NCBI RefSeq assembly: GCF_008704535.1
Contig: NZ_CP023701.1
Coordinates: 2,046,001-2,110,000 of the forward strand
Direction of reading: 5' to 3'
Source: Streptomyces subrutilus
GTDB lineage: Bacteria > Actinomycetota > Actinomycetes > Streptomycetales > Streptomycetaceae
Length of the DNA: 64,000 nt
The notes under the pieces were generated by a model. The model did not search any database. It saw only the letters and a list, made by a program, of their open reading frames with translations, and was not told the DNA's origin. The stretch's first letter is position 1. Each line of letters begins with the position of its first letter. A program made the translations under genes and the position numbers. Positions 37,100 through 45,056 of this stretch are shown piece by piece.

Positions 37100-37546
37100 G
37101 CAGTTCGCTCCTCGCTGAATTTCTTTTCTGGCCCGGTCGGGCGCAGAGCTGGCTGGGGTGCCGGTGGAAGGGTACCGAGGCCTGGTAGAGCCGATGCAAC
37201 GCCATCCACGCGTGCGCCTCAGCCTAGTGCAGGTCCGCACGGATGTTCGATCCCCCGTGGGGGTGAAGCAAACATCACGTTCCCTTCCAGGCATGAACCA
37301 TTTAGTGTTCGGGCACGTCCTCATGAACAACCTGGCACTCACGCCAGGCAGGATGGAACTGCAACAAGCGAACGACTGACAACGCGAAACCGTAAAGCAA
37401 CGCAATACGGCTCCTTCGCCGCCAACCGGCAGCAGCCGGCCAGCTTCGGAAGGAAGTTTCGAGGAAAAGCCGCGAGCGGGAACGTTTTCGGCCTGGTTGG
37501 ATGTTGACCCTGGTACGACAGCTCGTCGAGCTAGAGAAGAGGCGAC
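37100..37546. promoter_or_regulatory. Divergent promoter gap between parE and the DUF7455 gene
   Basis: 447 bp with no convincing gene. It is AT-richer than its surroundings, holds small hairpins (37251-37262; 37331-37348) and, close to the + strand gene, GGGAAC (37478-37483) spaced 19 nt from GTT (37503-37505), which resembles an ECF (SigE/SigR-like) promoter. TTGACC at 37504 is an alternative -35. A 73-residue open frame here (37158-37379) has no family resemblance and weak codon bias. Confidence 0.4.
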
Positions 37547-37780
37547 GTGACTACTGTTCTGACACCCGCGACCCCGCTGACGGCCGCTGACCGATGCGAC
37601 CGTTGCGGCGCCCAGGCATATCTGCGCGTCGTCCTGCTGAGCGGCGGTGAACTGCTCTTCTGCGCCCACCACGGCCGCAAGTTCGAGCCGGAACTCAAGA
37701 AGATCGCCGCGGAAATACAGGATGAGACCGAGCGGCTCACGTCCGCTCCGGCAGCCCCTGCCGAACCCGAGGACCGCTGA
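37547..37780 (+). CDS. DUF7455 family small zinc-ribbon protein
   Basis: A 77-residue protein with a treble-clef-like set of ligands: CDRCGAQA near residue 17-20 and CAHHGRKF near 39-42, separated by a beta-type stretch (YLRVVLLSGGELLF). Small proteins of this kind, conserved beside parE and hrdB in actinobacteria, have no assigned function; a nucleic-acid or polymerase-associated role is only a guess. The GTG at 37547 follows GAAGAGG. The gene ends before a large bidirectional hairpin. Confidence 0.88.
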   Translation: MTTVLTPATPLTAADRCDRCGAQAYLRVVLLSGGELLFCAHHGRKFEPELKKIAAEIQDETERLTSAPAAPAEPEDR

Positions 37781-37933
37781 CACAAGGCCTGCACCTCACA
37801 TCCGACGAGCCAGGACCGGCCAGGCCGGTCGACGGGCGGTACCCCTGAGACCCGGGGGCGCCGCCCGTACTCACGTCGCCGTCCGCTCCCCCGCGCGGGA
37901 AGCGGACGGCGGCGGGCTCGCGTCCCGGGCGCA

Positions 37934-37978
37934 CCAGGGCGCCCCGAACCCGTTCCGTGCGGGTTCGGGGCGCCCTGG
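37934..37978. terminator. Bidirectional terminator hairpin
   Basis: A perfect 19-bp stem (37934-37952 with 37960-37978) and 7-nt loop in the gap between the convergent DUF7455 and protease genes; it can serve both strands. Confidence 0.75.
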
Positions 37979-38000
37979 CGCGTCCGGCTGCCCCCGTCGG

Positions 38001-38924
38001 CTATCCGGTCCGTTCTGCGGCGTGCCCCTCCACGGGCCCTGTGGCCGCTCCGGAGCCGCTCCGGACGGCCGCGGCGACCTCCCGCCCGCCGCCGCTCTCC
38101 GAGCCCGTCACGAAGCCGGTGAGCGGCGCGATCCGCGTGTAGACCCCCGGACTGTCGGCCCGCCCGCAGCCGCGGCCCCACGACACCAGCCCGATCAGCC
38201 GCCCCTGCGCGACCAGCGGCCCGCCGCTGTCCCCCTGGCAGGCGTCCTTGCCGCCCCGCCCGTCCCCGGCGCACACCATGGACTCCGCCCGGTACTGGCC
38301 GTCCGCGTCCCCCGGGTAGGCCCGCTCGCAGACCTCGTCCGCCAGGACGGTCACCGGCGCCGCACGCAGCCCGTACGCGTAGTCACCGAATCCGCTCGTG
38401 TCGCCCCATCCGTAGACCGCCGCCTCGGTACCGGGCGCGTAGGCGGGGTGCCCGGCGGCGGCCACGGGGAGCACGTAGTGCGCCGGCACCGCTTCGGCGA
38501 GTTCCAGTACGGCCAGGTCCCCGGCGTTGCTCACGGGGTCGTAGGCCGGGTTCACCCGGGCGCCGCGCACGGCGATCTCGCGGCCGTCGGCCGCCCGCAG
38601 TTCCGTGCGCCCGGCGACGACCCGGAAGTCCGCCACGGACTCGACGGGCCCGCCCAGCACCTCGCGGCCCAGGCAGTGGGCCGCGGTCACCACGGTGGTC
38701 GGGGACACGATGACGCCCCCGCAGAACTGTCCGCCCCGCGTACCCCCGAACCGGTCACGGCTGGCGAGGGCCACCACCCAGGGGCTGTCGGCGGCCTTCA
38801 CCGGCTTCCCGCCGATGACCACGCTGTCCGCGGCCGCCAGCGGCGCCTGGGCCAGCGGCGCCGCGGCCGTGCCGGCCGCGAGGGTCAGCGCGCCCGCCAG
38901 AGCGCGGGCGAAGGGACGACGCAT
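38001..38924 (-). CDS. Secreted trypsin-like serine protease (S1A)
   Basis: A 307-residue S1 family protease. A signal peptide (RRPFARALAGALTLAAGTAAAPLAQAPLAAA) precedes the activation-site-like start of the mature domain (VVIGGKPV). The catalytic triad is in TAAHC, the GDLAVLEL region and GDSGGP. The aspartate six residues before the catalytic Ser (KDACQGDSGGP) predicts cleavage after Arg/Lys. Cysteines pair as in trypsin. The last ~30 residues are Gly/Ser/Ala rich. It lies just downstream of hrdB on the same strand. Confidence 0.93.
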   Translation of the reverse strand: MRRPFARALAGALTLAAGTAAAPLAQAPLAAADSVVIGGKPVKAADSPWVVALASRDRFGGTRGGQFCGGVIVSPTTVVTAAHCLGREVLGGPVESVADFRVVAGRTELRAADGREIAVRGARVNPAYDPVSNAGDLAVLELAEAVPAHYVLPVAAAGHPAYAPGTEAAVYGWGDTSGFGDYAYGLRAAPVTVLADEVCERAYPGDADGQYRAESMVCAGDGRGGKDACQGDSGGPLVAQGRLIGLVSWGRGCGRADSPGVYTRIAPLTGFVTGSESGGGREVAAAVRSGSGAATGPVEGHAAERTG

Positions 38925-39020
38925 GAGGCCTCCTGACTCCGAGTGTGCATGACTCCACCCAGAGTGGGATGCCCGGTGGCCGAGCGCACCCGCGCGACCA
39001 CCGGCAGCGGCCCCCGCCGC

Positions 39021-40592
39021 TCAGTCCAGGTAGTCGCGCAGCACCTGGGAGCGGGAGGGGTGGCGCAGCTTCGACATCGTCTTCGACTCGATCTGGCGGA
39101 TCCGCTCGCGCGTCACGCCGTAGACCTTGCCGATCTCGTCGAGGGTCTTCGGCTGGCCGTCCGTGAGGCCGAAGCGCATGGAGACCACGCCGGCCTCGCG
39201 CTCGCTGAGGGTGTCCAGGACCGAGTGCAACTGCTCCTGCAGCAGCGTGAAGCTCACGGCGTCGGCCGGGACGACGGCCTCGGAGTCCTCGATGAGGTCG
39301 CCGAACTCGCTGTCGCCGTCCTCGCCGAGCGGGGTGTGCAGGGAAATCGGCTCGCGGCCGTACTTCTGGACCTCGATGACCTTCTCGGGGGTCATGTCGA
39401 GTTCCTTGGCCAGCTCCTCCGGGGTGGGCTCGCGGCCCAGGTCCTGGAGCATCTGGCGCTGCACGCGGGCGAGCTTGTTGATGACCTCGACCATGTGGAC
39501 CGGGATGCGGATGGTCCGGGCCTGGTCGGCCATGGCCCGGGTGATCGCCTGCCGGATCCACCACGTGGCGTACGTGGAGAATTTGTAGCCCTTGGTGTAG
39601 TCGAACTTCTCGACGGCGCGGATCAGACCCAGGTTGCCCTCCTGGATCAGGTCCAGGAAGAGCATGCCGCGGCCGGTGTAGCGCTTGGCGAGGGAGACCA
39701 CGAGGCGGAGGTTGGCCTCCAGCAGGTGGTTCTTCGCGCGGCGCCCGTCCTCGGCGATGATCTCCAGCTCGCGCTTGAGCTTGGGCGCCAGCTTGTCGGA
39801 GTTCGCCAGCTTGTCCTCGCCGAACAGGCCCGCCTCGATGCGCTTGGCGAGCTCGACCTCCTGCTCGGCGTTGAGGAGCGGCACCTTGCCGATCTGCTTG
39901 AGGTAGTCCTTGACCGGGTCGGCCGTGGCACCTGCCACCACGACCTGCTGGGCCGGGGCGTCGTCCTCGTCGTCGGAGATGACGAAGCCCTTGTTCTCCC
40001 CGCCCTCCTCCTCTTCGTCGCCCTCGGCCTTGGCCGCGTCGGGACCCTCTTCGGCGGTCTCGTCGTCGCCGTCGTCGGAGTCCTTCTTGGAGGCGGTCTT
40101 CTTCGCTGCCGTCTTCTTCGCCGCGGTCTTGCGCGCGGGCGCGGCCTTCTTGGCCGTCGCCTTCTTGGCCGCCGTCTTCTTCGCCGCGGGCTCGGTTCCG
40201 GTCTCCTCCACGAGGGCGTCCGCGGCCTCGGGGGCGGCTGCCGGGGCGGTCGGCGCCTCGGTGGCGACGGCCCGCGCCGCGGTCGTCTTCGCCGCGACGG
40301 TCTTGGTCGCCGTCCGCTTCGCCGGGCTCTTCGCTGCGACGCTCTTGCGGGTGGCGCGCTTCGGCGACTCCGCGGCACTGACCATCAGCGTCACACCCTC
40401 TTCCTCGAGGATCTGGTTGAGGCTGCGCAGAACATTCTTCCACTGGGTCGCAGGAATCTGGTCAGCCTCGAAGGCCCGACGCACGTCATCGCCGGCGATC
40501 TGCCCCTCGGCCTTGCCTCGCTCGATGAGCGCCATCACAGACTCGGAATCGGCGATCTCCGGCGGGAGCGTACGGGATGTGCTGGCCGACAC
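39021..40592 (-). CDS. hrdB: RNA polymerase principal sigma factor HrdB
   Basis: A 523-residue group 1 sigma-70. Region 1.1 is followed by a long Lys/Ala-rich stretch (~residues 75-175, repeated AAKKTAAKK units) and an acidic segment, both typical of streptomycete HrdB. Regions 1.2-4.2 follow: [52 protein letters not shown], and the -35-binding helix ([21 protein letters not shown]). The GTG at 40592 gives [15 protein letters not shown], matching known HrdB starts. Its leader is about 170 nt with an ECF-type promoter candidate. whiH stands upstream on the same strand. Confidence 0.97.
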   Translation of the reverse strand: MSASTSRTLPPEIADSESVMALIERGKAEGQIAGDDVRRAFEADQIPATQWKNVLRSLNQILEEEGVTLMVSAAESPKRATRKSVAAKSPAKRTATKTVAAKTTAARAVATEAPTAPAAAPEAADALVEETGTEPAAKKTAAKKATAKKAAPARKTAAKKTAAKKTASKKDSDDGDDETAEEGPDAAKAEGDEEEEGGENKGFVISDDEDDAPAQQVVVAGATADPVKDYLKQIGKVPLLNAEQEVELAKRIEAGLFGEDKLANSDKLAPKLKRELEIIAEDGRRAKNHLLEANLRLVVSLAKRYTGRGMLFLDLIQEGNLGLIRAVEKFDYTKGYKFSTYATWWIRQAITRAMADQARTIRIPVHMVEVINKLARVQRQMLQDLGREPTPEELAKELDMTPEKVIEVQKYGREPISLHTPLGEDGDSEFGDLIEDSEAVVPADAVSFTLLQEQLHSVLDTLSEREAGVVSMRFGLTDGQPKTLDEIGKVYGVTRERIRQIESKTMSKLRHPSRSQVLRDYLD

Positions 40593-40760
40593 GAACAACC
40601 TCTCGGAACGATGGAAACGGCTTCCGACCCCGGGCCTGGTGGTGCTGGACCGGAGCCGACGACCACCGACTGGGGATGGGCCGGCGGCGCGGGCAGGGGC
40701 CGGGGAGCTGCTCAGCACCCGCAAGGGCTGCTGCATTCCCTCCGTCGGCCATCACCTCTT

Positions 40761-40790
40761 AGGTCATCGCGTGACCTCGCGGAGCGTTAC
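40761..40790 (-). promoter_or_regulatory. ECF-type promoter candidate and palindrome upstream of hrdB
   Basis: On the minus strand GTAACGCT (40783-40790) is separated by 13 nt from CGAT (40766-40769). This resembles the -35/-10 pair of SigD-type ECF factors of mycobacteria, and hrdB in S. griseus is known to depend on an ECF sigma (ShbA). The -10 falls inside a palindrome AGGTCA-TCGCG-TGACCT (40761-40777), which could be an operator. The transcript would have a leader of about 165 nt. Confidence 0.5.
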
Positions 40791-41012
40791 GCCCAATCTT
40801 CGTGGCCCGAGTCACATCCCGTATGCCGCAATGCCCGTCATACGGCCATTCGCGTGGCTACGGACCCTCGCGCGAGCACCGTCCCCGCGGATCGGGCGGT
40901 CGTGCGGCGGGACGGGAGCCGAGCATCGGGCCCCGCCGGTGCGGGATCGGCGCCTGACGGGGCGCGCCGGGCACCGGGCGCGCGGGGCGCCGGACGGGCC
41001 CGGACACCGGTG

Positions 41013-41038
41013 TCGCCGGACCCGAACGGGCCCGGCGA
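41013..41038 (-). terminator. Hairpin downstream of whiH
   Basis: A 12-bp stem with one G-U pair (41013-41024 with 41027-41038), 40 bp past the whiH stop, no T-run. The rest of the gap 40593-41077 shows only the hrdB promoter elements, a GC-rich repeat-like tract and no gene. Confidence 0.45.
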
Positions 41039-41077
41039 CATGTCGTGCACACCTCCGCGCCCCCGCGCGTCGGCCCG

Positions 41078-41965
41078 TCAGTGCTCGCGCGGGGCGGGCA
41101 CCACGCGCTCGACCTCCGGGTGCACCGTCAGCAGCTGGCGCATGGCGTTCTCCGCGCCCGTCGAGTCGCCGGCGGCGATGGCCTCGACCATGCGGGCGTG
41201 GTGCGCGACGCCCGCCTCGCTCGGGCGGTCGCAGGCGGTGATCGGGCTGCCGGAGACCTGGAGGGCGGAGGAGACGATGCCGGACAGGTGCTCCAGCATC
41301 CGGTTGCCCGCGACCTGGATGAGGAGCGCGTGGAACTCGTTGTCGGCGCGCGCGAAGGTGAGGGAATCGCCTTGGCCGAGGGCGTGGCCCATGATCTCCA
41401 CCATGTCGGCGAGCCGCTGCTGGACGTCCGGGCGGCCGTGGCCGGCGGCGAGGCGGGCCGCGAGCGGCTCGATGGTCCAGCGGAGCTCGCCCAGTTCGCG
41501 GCGCTGGTCGTCGCGCTGCGGCCCGAAGGCGCGCCACTCGATGATGTCGGGGTCGAGCAGGTTCCAGTCGGCGACCGGACGGACCCGGGTACCGACGTTG
41601 GGGCGGGCACTCACGAGGCCCTTGGCCTCCAGGACCCTCAGGGATTCGCGGACGACCGTCCGGGAGACCTCGAAACGCTGGCCGATCTCCTCGGGGACCA
41701 GCGGGCGGTCCGCGCCGAGGTCACCGGAGACGATCATCTGTCCGAGTTGCTGGACGAGTTGGCCGTGCAGCCCGCGGCCGCGGCTGCCTGCCGCGCGGCG
41801 GCCGACACGTCCCAACTCGACATCGGCTCCGTCCCAGTGGGGCACTCCGACGCGGTCGGAGCCGGAGGCCTCCGCGTAGGGGTAGCGGTCGAGTTCGCCC
41901 GAGCCGGCGAGGCCGGAGTCGGCATGGCGGGCGGCGGTCATCATGGCGTGCGCAAGGGTACTCAC
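41078..41965 (-). CDS. whiH: Sporulation transcription factor WhiH (GntR family)
   Basis: A 295-residue GntR regulator, the length I recall for S. coelicolor WhiH, needed for septation of aerial hyphae. After ~55 variable residues come the winged helix (LVPEEIGQRFEVSRTVVRESLRVLEAKGLVSARPNVGTRV) and an FCD-like effector domain (RWTIEPLAARLAAGH, ADNEFHALLIQVAGN, HHARMVEAIAAGD), suggesting response to a carboxylate metabolite. Position next to hrdB matches the known locus. The GTG at 41965 has AAAGGA just upstream. WhiH represses its own gene in S. coelicolor, so the upstream gap probably holds its operator. Confidence 0.93.
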   Translation of the reverse strand: MSTLAHAMMTAARHADSGLAGSGELDRYPYAEASGSDRVGVPHWDGADVELGRVGRRAAGSRGRGLHGQLVQQLGQMIVSGDLGADRPLVPEEIGQRFEVSRTVVRESLRVLEAKGLVSARPNVGTRVRPVADWNLLDPDIIEWRAFGPQRDDQRRELGELRWTIEPLAARLAAGHGRPDVQQRLADMVEIMGHALGQGDSLTFARADNEFHALLIQVAGNRMLEHLSGIVSSALQVSGSPITACDRPSEAGVAHHARMVEAIAAGDSTGAENAMRQLLTVHPEVERVVPAPREH

Positions 41966-42057
41966 GAATCCTTTGTCGGCCGCGCCTCCACCGCCCTTGA
42001 GGTCTTTGCTGAAAAGCACACGAAAGGGTGATCGGTGCCACCTACGCAATTGACGAC

Positions 42058-42065
42058 TTATCGTA
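42058..42065 (-). promoter_or_regulatory. Possible WhiG-type -10 element upstream of whiH
   Basis: In the 190-bp gap upstream of whiH the minus strand reads TACGATAA, six of eight matches to the WhiG -10 (GCCGATAA). A CAAA lies about 13 nt before it, close to but not equal to the TAAA-N15 arrangement; ACCGATCA nearer the gene is a second weak match. whiH depends on sigma-WhiG in S. coelicolor, so one of these may be the promoter. Confidence 0.35.
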
Positions 42066-42155
42066 AAGAACCGGGCCTTTTGCGGGGAGTTGCGGTCCGG
42101 TTCGCCCGAGGCGGGCCACAACGGTCCCGCCCGGACTCCTCCCGTGCCGGAACGG

Positions 42156-43946
42156 TCACCAACGGACCCTGCTGCGCAGTCCGGTGAACCCATAGGCGCA
42201 CAACAGGACCATCAGCGACAAGGCCAGCGCGGCGCCGACGGGTTGGGCCAACACCCGCAGGGCGCCCAGCAGCACCCGGTCCGCCTCCGGCGGCCACTGC
42301 ACCCAGGACAGGTTCCGCAACCGCGGGCCGAGCCCGCCGACCGGGTACGCCGTCGGGCCGTCCAGCACCCGGCGCACCATCGGAACCACCACGACCGGTA
42401 CGGCCAGCACCGCGGCCAGACCTGCCGTGGCCGACCGGAAGACCCCGGAGGCCAGCACGCCCGCCCAGGCGGAGCCGACGAGCAGTCCGGCCCAACTGGC
42501 CGCCGGGGCGAGCCACTCCACCGGCGCGCGCAACGGCCCGCTGTCGAAGACGAGGGCCAGGGCGGCGGCATCGGCCACCACGACCGAGGCTCCGAGCAGC
42601 AGGGCGATGGCTCCGCAGACGCCGAGTTTGGACGCGAGCAGCCCCATCCGGCGCGGCAGCGTCCCGCGGTCGGCGGCCAGCGCGGGATAGCGGTACTCCT
42701 CGCCGAACGCCAGCGCACCGAGCAGTCCCGCGCCGAGCGCGGCCGGCGGCAGCGGCAGCAGCGCCGGCCAGGCGGCGAGCAGACGGTTCTGCGGCGTGTG
42801 CCCGACGCGGGCGAGCGCGAGGGTGGTGAGGACGGATGCGGCGACGACCAGCGCGGCGGTGAGCAGGGGCGTGGCCGTACCGAAGACGCGCAGCAGTTCG
42901 TAGCGCAGGGGCCGCAGCGGTCCGCCGAGCCGGCGCACGACCGATGCGGGCCCTCGGGCGCCGTCACGCGGATGCTCCGGCGCCGCCTCGGCGCGCGCAC
43001 CGGGAACGACCGCCGCCTCCGGGCCCGTGGCGGGGAACCCGGCACGGGCCTGCGGCACAGAGGTCGCGCCCGCCCCCGCGTCGCCGGTCTCGTCGGCGAG
43101 CTGGTGGACGAGGACGCCGTGCCGGAAGACCGCCTCGCCGACCTCCGCGCAGTTGCTCCCGTAGACCGACAGCCGGCTGCCGCTCTCGGCGACGATCTCG
43201 ACGGCGCGGCGTGCGGCGCGGGCCTCGCGACCCAGTACGTCGGCCAGCCGGGCCGCGTGCGGGGTGCGTACGGCCACCCGCGGCCGCAGCCTCGTCCGCG
43301 CGAAGTCGGCCGCGTCCTGGTCCGCGACCAGCCGGCCCGCCTGGATGCTGACGACCCGGTCGGCGCTGCGCGCGGCCTCCTTGGCGTCGTCGGTGGTGAA
43401 GAGGACCACTCCGCCGAGGGCGGCGTGGCCGCGCAGCAGTGCGTGCAGCCAGCCCCGTTCGCGGGGCGAGAGGCCTGCGGCGGGCTCGTCGAGGAGCAGG
43501 GTGCAGGGGTCGGCGAGGAGCGCGGAGGCCAGCGCGACGCGCCGCTCCATGCCGAGCGAGAGGGAGCCGAGCCGCTGGTCCCGCAGCCCGGCGATGCCGA
43601 CGACCTCCAGCATGGTGTCGGCCCGGGAGGACGGCACCCCGGCCGCCGCGCACAGCATCCGCAACTGGTTGCGGACGGTACGGGAGGGGTTTCCGGGGAC
43701 GTCGCCGAGCAGCACGCCGACCTCGCGCCCTGGGTATGCGATCCGGTGCAGGGGACGGCCGCGGAAGTAGGTGACGCCGCGGCCCGGTTCGAGTTCGAGC
43801 ATGAGCCGCAGCGCGGTGGTCTTGCCGGACCCCGGCTCGCCGAGCAGGGCGGTGACGCTCCCGGGGCGGGCCTCGAAGGTGAGGTCGTCCACGACGGGCG
43901 GGGTATGGGGGCGGGATGAGCTGGTCAGTCCGATGGCCTGGAGCAT
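42156..43946 (-). CDS. ABC transporter ATPase fused to a permease-like domain
   Basis: A 596-residue fusion. Residues ~1-215 are an ABC ATPase with Walker A GEPGSGKTT, signature LGSLSLGMERR and Walker B TLLLDEPAAGL. About residues 215-340 form a soluble linker, and the C-terminal ~250 residues hold about six membrane helices (TPLLTAALVVAASVLTTLALARV and onward). Exporters or growth-related ABC-2 systems have this look, but the substrate is unknown. The Q-loop region reads VGVLLGDV, without an obvious Gln. The gene lies between the Nudix gene and whiH on the same strand. A near-palindrome ATAGCGCGATAT stands ~60 bp upstream (44003-44014). Confidence 0.85.
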   Translation of the reverse strand: MLQAIGLTSSSRPHTPPVVDDLTFEARPGSVTALLGEPGSGKTTALRLMLELEPGRGVTYFRGRPLHRIAYPGREVGVLLGDVPGNPSRTVRNQLRMLCAAAGVPSSRADTMLEVVGIAGLRDQRLGSLSLGMERRVALASALLADPCTLLLDEPAAGLSPRERGWLHALLRGHAALGGVVLFTTDDAKEAARSADRVVSIQAGRLVADQDAADFARTRLRPRVAVRTPHAARLADVLGREARAARRAVEIVAESGSRLSVYGSNCAEVGEAVFRHGVLVHQLADETGDAGAGATSVPQARAGFPATGPEAAVVPGARAEAAPEHPRDGARGPASVVRRLGGPLRPLRYELLRVFGTATPLLTAALVVAASVLTTLALARVGHTPQNRLLAAWPALLPLPPAALGAGLLGALAFGEEYRYPALAADRGTLPRRMGLLASKLGVCGAIALLLGASVVVADAAALALVFDSGPLRAPVEWLAPAASWAGLLVGSAWAGVLASGVFRSATAGLAAVLAVPVVVVPMVRRVLDGPTAYPVGGLGPRLRNLSWVQWPPEADRVLLGALRVLAQPVGAALALSLMVLLCAYGFTGLRSRVRW

Positions 43947-44080
43947 CGCTTCTCTCGCGGGGGGTGAGACCGCTTTGCGGCAGCGTGGATACCACCAGCA
44001 AGATAGCGCGATATGTCCGATTTTCGGGGCAACCGGTCCGATGGACTGTCGATAGTGCCGCCGCGGGAGGAGGCCGGCTG

Positions 44081-44824
44081 TCAGACCTCCGGTCGCAGCA
44101 TCGGCGGATTGAGCAGGGTGGCCCCGCCGGCCCGGAACAACTGCGCCGGCCGCCCGCCCTGACGGGTCGTCGTCCCACCGGACGGGACCAGGAACCCGGG
44201 GGTGCCGGTGACCTTGCGGTGGAAGTTCCGCGGGTCGAGGGACACGCCCCAGACGGCCTCGTAGACCCGCCGCAACTCGCCGACGGTGAACTCGGGCGGG
44301 CAGAAGGCCGTGGCCAGGGAGGAGTACTCGATCTTCGAGCGGGCCCGCTCCACACCGTCCGCGAGGATCCGGGCGTGGTCGAAGGCAAGTCCGGTGGAGG
44401 CCTGGTCGGCGGAGAGCAGCTCGTCGACGGGGGCCCAGCGGGCGCTGTTGGCGTCCCCTCCGGCCGTGGGCGCGGGGAGGTCCGGAGCCAGTACCAAATG
44501 CGCCACGCTGACGACGCGCATGCGCGGATCGCGCTTCGGATCGCCGTAGGTCGCCAGCTGTTCCAGGTGCGCGCCGTTGTCCACTCCGGGTGCGGTGGGG
44601 TCGTGCGCGCACAGCCCGGTTTCCTCGGCGAGCTCGCGCGCGGCGGCGCCCGCCAGGTCCTCGTCCCCGCGCACGAATCCTCCGGGCAGCGCCCAGCGGC
44701 CCTGGAACGGCTGCTCGCCCCGCCGGACCACCAGCGCCCAGAGCGCGTGGCGCCGCACGGTGAGCACGACCAGGTCGACGGTGACGGCGAAGGGCGGAAA
44801 GGCCGACGGGTCGTAGGGCGACAT
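44081..44824 (-). CDS. Nudix hydrolase with NrtR-like winged helix
   Basis: A 247-residue protein. The Nudix box is complete (GFVRGDEDLAGAAARELAEE then TGL), in an N-terminal domain (~1-145), and a C-terminal winged helix follows (~165-235, CPPEFTVGELRRVYEAVWGVSLDPRNFHRKV). The combination is that of NrtR and related regulators of NAD or sugar metabolism, where the Nudix part binds ADP-ribose. The ATG at 44824 has no ribosome-binding site; TATGAT lies 6 bp upstream, so the mRNA is probably leaderless. A palindrome over the promoter suggests autorepression. No NAD biosynthesis gene is adjacent. Confidence 0.88.
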   Translation of the reverse strand: MSPYDPSAFPPFAVTVDLVVLTVRRHALWALVVRRGEQPFQGRWALPGGFVRGDEDLAGAAARELAEETGLCAHDPTAPGVDNGAHLEQLATYGDPKRDPRMRVVSVAHLVLAPDLPAPTAGGDANSARWAPVDELLSADQASTGLAFDHARILADGVERARSKIEYSSLATAFCPPEFTVGELRRVYEAVWGVSLDPRNFHRKVTGTPGFLVPSGGTTTRQGGRPAQLFRAGGATLLNPPMLRPEV

Positions 44825-44830
44825 GCCGCG

Positions 44831-44859
44831 ATCATAGTCGTCTGCCTGACGATAAACAG
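44831..44859 (-). promoter_or_regulatory. Leaderless promoter with operator of the Nudix regulator
   Basis: On the minus strand CTGTTT (44854-44859) and TATGAT (44831-44836) are 17 nt apart, with the ATG only 6 nt past TATGAT. Between them lies the inverted repeat TCGTC-AGGCA-GACGA (44838-44852). A repressor bound there would block polymerase. The rest of the gap 44825-45056 shows no further signal. Confidence 0.6.
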
Positions 44860-45056
44860 CGCTTTGGTGACCTTGAGGGTCCCGGTCCGACGGCCGGGCA
44901 CCCCCCGCAGCCCGAACCGGGCCGAGGAGCACCCCCCCGACAGCGATCCGCGCCCCGGAGGGCACCACCCGCCCGCTCCGGTCCGCGCCGTCCACGAGAA
45001 CCTGATGCGGCCGTCGCGTCGGGACTGCGGCCCGGCTGCGGGCCGAGAGCGGCCGC

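Noticed and set aside
37240..37265. A tRNA T-loop-like GTTCGATCCC
   Set aside because: The flanking bases do not form a T stem, and no acceptor or anticodon arm is present.
37158..37379. A 73-residue frame in the parE-DUF7455 gap
   Set aside because: No ribosome-binding site, weak third-position GC bias and no family resemblance; better explained as promoter DNA.
40838..41052. Short overlapping open frames between whiH and hrdB
   Set aside because: They read as proline/arginine/alanine-rich low complexity and have no start signals; the gap holds regulatory DNA.
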